A DNA stretch of 64,000 nt from Elusimicrobiota bacterium. Its GTDB lineage: Bacteria > Elusimicrobiota > Elusimicrobia > UBA1565 > JACRDR01. Below are positions 58,763 through 64,000 of the stretch, piece after piece. The notes beneath the pieces are model-generated. The model made no database searches and was not told where the DNA came from. It worked only from the letters and a program-made list of their open reading frames with translations. The DNA lies in the NCBI GenBank assembly GCA_016194745.1, contig JACQBA010000002.1, positions 43,582 to 107,581 of the forward strand, read 5' to 3'. A program made the position numbers and the translations under genes. The stretch's first letter is position 1. Every line of letters begins with the position of its first letter.

Positions 58763-60439
58763 ATGCGAACGTTCTTGGCCGCCGCTCTCGCCCTCCTTCC
58801 CGCGCTCGCCTCCGCCCAGCGCTACGACGTCCTCATCCGCAACGGCCGGGTCATGGACGGCTCCGGCAACCCGTGGTTCGAGGCCGACGTGGCGATCTCG
58901 GGCGACCGCGTCGCGGCCGTGGGCCGCCTTGGAGCCGCGGACGCCAAGCGCGTGATCGACGCCTCGGGACTCGTCGTGGCGCCCGGCTTCATCGACGTGC
59001 TGGGGCAATCCGAGTATTACCTGCTCGTCGACCACCGCTCGCTCAGCAAGCTGTCCCAGGGGATCACGACCGAGATCACCGGCGAGGGCGGCTCGATCGC
59101 GCCGCACACGGAGAAGACGCTCCTCGAGCTCAAGCAGTACCTCGCCGAGAAAAAGCTGACCGTCGATTGGAAAGACTTGGACGGCTACTTCCGCAGGCTC
59201 GAGAAGACCGGCACGCCGATCAACCTCGGCACGAACGTCGGCGCGGGCCAGGTTCGCGAGGCGATCCTGGGCGACGAAAACCGGGCGCCGACCGCAGGTG
59301 AGCTCAAAGCCATGGAGGCGCTCGTCGACGAGGCCATGCGCCAGGGCGCCTTAGGCCTCTCGAGCGCGCTCATCTATCCTCCGGACAACTACGCCAAGAC
59401 CGACGAGCTGATCGCCCTCGCCAAGGTCGTCGCCCGCCACGGCGGCATCTACGCCACCCACACGCGCAACGAGGGCCGGCAGATCATGGACGCTCTCGAC
59501 GAGGCGTTCAAGATCGGGCGCGAGGCGAAGGTCCCGGTGGAGATCTTCCACCTCAAAGTCGCGGGCAAGCCGCTCTGGGGCACGATGCCGAAAGTGGTCG
59601 CCAAGATCCAGGCCGCGCGGGACGCGGGGCAGGACGTGACGGCGGACGTCTACCCCTATACGGCGGGCGCGACGTCGCTCTCGTCCGCGCTGCCGCCGTG
59701 GGCGTCGGAAGGCGGACGCGAGAAGATGCTCGCGCGCCTGCGCGACCCGGCGACGCGAAAGAAGATCGCGGGCGACCTGGCCGAGCATCACGACGGCTGG
59801 GAGAACCTCTACCTCAATTCGGGCGGCGCCGCCGGCGTCATGGTCGCGAAGGTCCCCAAGGAGGAACTCCGCACGTTCGGCGGCAAGACCATCGCGCAGA
59901 TCGCCAAGGCGCAAGGCAAGACCGAGATGGACGCCCTGCTCGACTTCATCTTGGACAACGAGGGCGGCGCCGGCGCGATCTACTTCACGCAGCACGAGGA
60001 CGATCTCCGCGTCGCGATGTCGCAGCCGTGGGCGAGCTTCTGCCTCGACTGGCAGATCGCGGAGCTCGACGGGCCCAACTACCGGCCGTACGTCCATCCG
60101 CGCGGCTGGGGCTCCTACCCGCGCATCCTCGGGAAATACTCGCGCGAGCTCGGACTCTTTTCCATGGAGCAGGCGATCCGCAAAATGACCTCGATGCCGG
60201 CCCAGCGCTTCGGCCTCGCGGGGCGCGGGCTGCTCAAGCCCGGCTTCTTCGCCGACGTCGCGGTCTTCGACCCCAAGACGATCATCGACCACGCGACGTT
60301 CGAGAAACCGAACCAGCAGTCCGTCGGCGTCGAGTACGTGTTCGTCAACGGACAGGCGGCCTTCGAGAAAGGAAAGCCGACGGGCGCCATGGCCGGGCGC
60401 CCCCTGCGCGGGCCCGGCTGGCGGCCGAAGGTCGACTAG
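58763..60439 (+). CDS. N-acyl-D-amino-acid deacylase (D-aminoacylase family)
   Basis: YDVLIRNGRVMDGSGNPWFEADVAISGDRVAAVG; GGIYATHTRNEG; ADVYPYTAGATSLSSALPPWASEGG. Confidence 0.93.
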   Translation: MRTFLAAALALLPALASAQRYDVLIRNGRVMDGSGNPWFEADVAISGDRVAAVGRLGAADAKRVIDASGLVVAPGFIDVLGQSEYYLLVDHRSLSKLSQGITTEITGEGGSIAPHTEKTLLELKQYLAEKKLTVDWKDLDGYFRRLEKTGTPINLGTNVGAGQVREAILGDENRAPTAGELKAMEALVDEAMRQGALGLSSALIYPPDNYAKTDELIALAKVVARHGGIYATHTRNEGRQIMDALDEAFKIGREAKVPVEIFHLKVAGKPLWGTMPKVVAKIQAARDAGQDVTADVYPYTAGATSLSSALPPWASEGGREKMLARLRDPATRKKIAGDLAEHHDGWENLYLNSGGAAGVMVAKVPKEELRTFGGKTIAQIAKAQGKTEMDALLDFILDNEGGAGAIYFTQHEDDLRVAMSQPWASFCLDWQIAELDGPNYRPYVHPRGWGSYPRILGKYSRELGLFSMEQAIRKMTSMPAQRFGLAGRGLLKPGFFADVAVFDPKTIIDHATFEKPNQQSVGVEYVFVNGQAAFEKGKPTGAMAGRPLRGPGWRPKVD

Positions 60440-60712
60440 GCGCTCGGCGCCGGCTACGGGATTTCCACGGAATTCGCACGCCCACCCAACGGGCGTTCGC
60501 GCCATACTCCCACTGCGTGATGATCCCAAGCCCCGTCAACGCCGCACCCCTCGCCGCAGGTCACCGGCAAGGTCATCCGCGAAAACCTGATGACGGGGGA
60601 GGTGACGATACCCAATAGGCAGCATCCCGCTTCAGGCCGTCGCCGCGTGCGCCCTCCCAGCAGCGCGGCGGCGGCCTTCTTTTTCCCGACGGCAATCCGC
60701 TATACTCTCACC

Positions 60713-61168
60713 GTGATCCGATCCTGGTCCGCCGCGGCCCTCGTCGCGCTGTCGCTCCCCCTTTCGGCCGGCGCCGCCGAAAAGAAGTCCTTCGGCTCCG
60801 CGATCACGCTGACCCAGCCCGTCGAGCTTGCCGACGCGCTGACCAAACCGGAGAAGTACCACGGCAAGGAGATCCTGGTCGAGGGCCACGTCCGCAGCGT
60901 CTGCCAGAAGAAAGGCTGCTGGATGATGATCGGCGACGACAAGCGGGAAGCGCGCGTCACCTTCAAGGACTACGCCTTCTTCGTGCCGAAGAACTCGAAG
61001 GGCAAGCGCGTGCGCGCGCAGGGCATCGTCTTCCGCGACACCGTGCCGGTCAAGGACGCCAAGCATTACCTGAAGGACGCCGGCGCCCCCAAGGCCGAGA
61101 TCGAAAAAGTAAAGGAACCCGTTCCCACCGTCACGTTCACCGCCTCCGGCGTCGCGTTCCTCGATTAG
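60713..61168 (+). CDS. DUF4920-like secreted protein
   Basis: GKEILVEGHVRSVCQKKGCWMMIGDDKREARVTFKDYAFFVPKN; GTG start. Confidence 0.75.
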   Translation: MIRSWSAAALVALSLPLSAGAAEKKSFGSAITLTQPVELADALTKPEKYHGKEILVEGHVRSVCQKKGCWMMIGDDKREARVTFKDYAFFVPKNSKGKRVRAQGIVFRDTVPVKDAKHYLKDAGAPKAEIEKVKEPVPTVTFTASGVAFLD

Positions 61169-61478
61169 TTCGTTGGACCCGCGCCCGTCGGCAAGTGATA
61201 GAATACGATCGCGCGCTCGTAGACGATCTCCGCGGGAAGTTTGCAGATTACACAGAGGGGCTGTTCAAGAAGATTCTTGTCTGGAGGCAGGACCAGATTT
61301 TAGAGTACTTATTTCACCACTAGCATTGCTGGAAACTCCTTGATCATTGGGATGGACCTTAATAACTATACGACCACGGAGCGCGACCCTCCGAACGGTT
61401 CACTCTTCTGCTTGGCTTAGGCTATGACTTCGGCATTCCTCTTTGCACTCGCCGCAAAGTAGTAGAATACCGTTTGAT

Positions 61479-61810
61479 GCGCCCGTAGCTCAGTGGGTTA
61501 GAGCGCCCCGCTCAAGTTAGGGCTCCACGTCGAGGAATCGGCGGAGGATAACTGGGCAAATTGCCGGAATACCCTTAACGCCGGGAGAGCCACAGCGTAG
61601 CCGGAAACGGCAGCCGCGACGGCCAAAAATCTCCCGGATTGGGCAATCGGCAGCCAAGCCCGCCAATGGCGGGAAGGTTCAGAGACTATACGCCTAGGCC
61701 CCGCGAGGGGCATGATATAGTCCAGCCTACAACGCGAGCGTTCGCGGCCGGGGAAACTCGGAGTGGGAAGCATAACGGGGTGGTCGCAGGTTCAAGTCCT
61801 GCCGGGCGCA
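61479..61810 (+). tRNA. tRNA with CAU anticodon (probably Ile2), interrupted by an intron; mature form 74 nt, CCA not encoded
   Basis: GCGCCCGTAGCTCAGTGGGTTAGAGCGCCCCGCT[intron]CATAACGGGGTGGTCGCAGGTTCAAGTCCTGCCGGGCGCA; all four stems pair after removing 61513-61770. Confidence 0.93.
61513..61770 (+). other. group I intron (258 nt, no ORF) in the tRNA anticodon loop between U33 and C34
   Basis: U at 5' splice site, terminal G, P1 GCU|C / GGGC with U.G wobble, P4 strands TTGCCG/CGGCA, P7 strands CAGAGACTA/ATAGTCC. Confidence 0.9.
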
Positions 61811-61882
61811 GTCAATTTTCCAAGAAAGGCACGAACCAAGTTATTGAAGCACCGGTCGCCCGCTCAATTACGTAATAATGGC

Positions 61883-62338
61883 ATGGTCTCGAACCAATTC
61901 GCGATCGAAGTTCGCCTGATGCGGACTAAAGTACCGAGCTTCGACGCCTATCCGTTTTCGCTTCCCGCCATACGCAGTCTCGGTATTCTCGCGATCCACC
62001 CGGCAATCACCTTCTTCGTCGGCGAGAATGGCGCGGGGAAATCGACATTACTCGAGGCCATCGCCGTCGCCGCCGGGTTCAATCCGGAAGGAGGAACGAA
62101 GAACTTCCGGTTTGGGACGCGGATTTCGCACTCGCCGCTGCATGAATACCTGGGCATTACGAAGGGGGTCCGCCGGCCAAATGACGGCTTCTTTCTGCGC
62201 GCTGAGAGTTTTTTCAATGTCGCGACGGAGATTGAACGGCTGGGCGTAATCAACTCATACGGAGGGAGATCGTTGCACGAACAATCCCGCTGGTCGAAGG
62301 AACCAGTAAATCAGTCGTCTCCCGGAAAGGGCTCTTGA
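61883..62338 (+). pseudogene. AAA family ATPase, 3'-truncated (Walker A retained, Walker B absent)
   Basis: ITFFVGENGAGKSTLLEAIAVAAGFNPEGGTKNFRF...SFFNVATEIERL...YGGRSLHEQS then unrelated RWSKEPVNQSSPGKGS*. Confidence 0.8.
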
Positions 62339-62363
62339 CAGCGGACGTTCACTATATTACAAT
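62335..62363 (+). promoter_or_regulatory. near-consensus sigma70 promoter
   Basis: TTGACA, 17 nt, TACAAT; predicted start ~62370. Confidence 0.7.
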
Positions 62364-62374
62364 GTTCATTGACG

Positions 62375-63454
62375 ATGAACAATATAGTTTTAGAGAACGA
62401 GGTGATGAAACCTTGCCTGAAAACCCTTAAGGGCTTCCTGGGCAAGGACGTCATCGTCAATTTTCAACCGCGCGAAGAAAGAGGCCGCCCAGACTTTAGA
62501 TTAAGACTCCCCACTCAACCGCAGGTCGAAATCGTGGGAGAATGCAAGGCAAACGTCCTCACGAGGGCAGCCACCCTTCACCTCCTATTTCAAGCCCGTA
62601 GATACGCCGCCAAAAACGAGAAAGTCATCCTATTCGCAAAATGGATTCCGGAAGCCGTAGCCGAAGAGTTGCGGCAAGCCGGAGCCTACTTTGTCGATAC
62701 CGCAGGCAACGCCTACCTCTGGAACCCTCCTCATATGCTTATCGATATCCGGGGGAAACGTCTGACGGCGTATATTGGCCCCGAACCAGGTAGGTTGATG
62801 GAAGTCGGCGGGCTTAAGATCCTCCACTTTCTGCTGACGCAGCCCCAACTCATCGACCAACCGCTTCGCGTTATCGCCGAACAAGCCAACGTGGCCCTCG
62901 GAACAGCGCACAAAGTCATGCATGAGCTCATGCTCGCGCGCATGCTGCTACCCGGCCCCCATGGGACGAGACGCTTCGGGGACGTTAAGAACATGATCGA
63001 CACCTTCGTCCGCGGCTACGCGCTTAAGCTGCGGCCACACTGCATTATAGGCCGCTACCGGCACCGGCAAAATCATCCGGACGCAGTCCAGGCCGCAATT
63101 CAAGAACGTCTAAGAAACACGCAAGCTCTATGGGCGCTTACCGGGGGGATGGCCGCAAAGCAACTGACTCGGCATCTTGAGCCGGACACGGTCGCGTTAT
63201 TCGTAGATGAAATTGCCGAGCAAGAACTAAAAAAAGAGCCCATGCTGCCGGACAACAACGGCAACGTAATCCTGCTGAGACTCTTCGGGCCCAATGCTCT
63301 TGGCCGTCCGGAAGTTGCTGGCCTGCCGCCTCTCGTCAGACCCCTCCTAATCTATGCCGAATTGCTGAACGATGGAGGCGCGCGAGAAGCAGAAACCGCC
63401 AATCTGATTTACGAACGAATCGAGCAAGAGGCTCCACTTGGACAGCGAACTTAA
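62375..63454 (+). CDS. AbiEi-like protein: PD-(D/E)XK-like N-domain plus winged-helix-like region
   Basis: GRPDFRLRLPTQPQVEIVGECKANVLTRAATLHLLFQARRYA; FVDTAGNAYLWNPPHMLIDIRGKR; QPLRVIAEQANVALGTAHKVMHELM. Confidence 0.65.
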   Translation: MNNIVLENEVMKPCLKTLKGFLGKDVIVNFQPREERGRPDFRLRLPTQPQVEIVGECKANVLTRAATLHLLFQARRYAAKNEKVILFAKWIPEAVAEELRQAGAYFVDTAGNAYLWNPPHMLIDIRGKRLTAYIGPEPGRLMEVGGLKILHFLLTQPQLIDQPLRVIAEQANVALGTAHKVMHELMLARMLLPGPHGTRRFGDVKNMIDTFVRGYALKLRPHCIIGRYRHRQNHPDAVQAAIQERLRNTQALWALTGGMAAKQLTRHLEPDTVALFVDEIAEQELKKEPMLPDNNGNVILLRLFGPNALGRPEVAGLPPLVRPLLIYAELLNDGGAREAETANLIYERIEQEAPLGQRT

Positions 63455-63899
63455 GAAAGCCGTTCTAGACGTTTACCGAACGGCCGAAAGCCTAGGCATC
63501 AAATGCGTCCTAGTCGGCGCGCTAATCTCCGAGTTGAGCCCAGAGATTGGCCCGGACTATCCGCGATTCCGAAGGACCAACGACGCCGACTTCGCGATCT
63601 ATGTGCCGGATTGGGCCGCATTTGGCACTCTCCGCGCGAAGCTGATCGAGCAAGCCTTCAAAGAGGACACAAGAACGGAGCACCGACTCCTAAAGGGTGC
63701 CGTCAAAGTGGATCTCATCCCCTACGGCGAGAGCATCGCTCCTCACGGCAAGCTCCATTGGCCAGACTCCGAGTTTGAAATGAACGTCATCGGTTTCAAA
63801 GAAGTGTGCGCCGCCGCCAATAATACGGTTCAAGAAGGCGGGCCGCAAATTCCAATCATTGTTGAGTTTCAGCGCCTAGTGGAATTTTCAGCCGTTTGA
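63438..63899 (+). CDS. nucleotidyltransferase-like protein (AbiEii-like partner)
   Basis: GIKCVLVGALISEL...RRTNDADFAIYVPDWAAFGTLRAKL...GAVKVDLIPYGE; TTG start overlapping the upstream ORF by 17 nt. Confidence 0.65.
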   Translation: MDSELKKAVLDVYRTAESLGIKCVLVGALISELSPEIGPDYPRFRRTNDADFAIYVPDWAAFGTLRAKLIEQAFKEDTRTEHRLLKGAVKVDLIPYGESIAPHGKLHWPDSEFEMNVIGFKEVCAAANNTVQEGGPQIPIIVEFQRLVEFSAV

Positions 63900-64000
63900 A
63901 TAATAGACGAGAACAGGCGTTCGTAAGCCGGTAAAATGGAGGCTTATGAACGAGAAAGAAAAGCCGCACAAGGACGCCGAGGACTTCGTCAAAGGCGTTA

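Noticed and set aside
61195-61323. 43-codon ORF MIEYDRALVDDLRGKFADYTEGLFKKILVWRQDQILEYLFHH
   Set aside because: Too short and no family recognised; could be a gene fragment, but unsupported without a database search

Overview
High-GC bacterial chromosomal window, mostly housekeeping and envelope genes. I suspect an Elusimicrobiota-like lineage, but this is inference and I cannot prove it from sequence alone. Recognisable genes: metH, a YciI protein, a RelE/ParE-type TA pair, an EamA transporter, DUF1223, DUF885, an SPFH/flotillin-like protein, CpaB, a LOG-family protein, PbpC plus alpha-2-macroglobulin, coaD, an ECF sigma/anti-sigma pair, a VIT/VWA protein, tandem M3 peptidases with DedA, an SDR, a rhomboid-like protein, an SF1 helicase, an ankyrin protein, two NlpC/P60 paralogs around an RluA-type pseudouridine synthase, HNH, a diphthine-ammonia-ligase-like protein, YfhO-like and D-aminoacylase. 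Strongest non-routine signals: (1) a tRNA-CAU gene (probably Ile2) at 61479-61810 split in its anticodon loop by a 258-nt ORF-less group I intron. (2) Just downstream, a truncated AAA ATPase gene followed by an AbiE-like two-gene module with a near-consensus promoter, a probable leaderless start and an operator-like inverted repeat. (3) Three copies of a dispersed palindromic REP/RAYT-like element (GGGGTCAGACATGAAGT...). (4) A ~210-nt intergenic unit with its own promoter, a long rod-like fold and an intrinsic terminator, upstream of the SPFH gene. (5) A riboswitch-like leader plus hairpin directly upstream of metH. (6) A ~240-bp imperfect inverted repeat at 57.7-58.0 kb. (7) A low-GC two-gene island at 42.46-44.40 kb. 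No rRNA, CRISPR array, prophage or intact transposase gene was seen.
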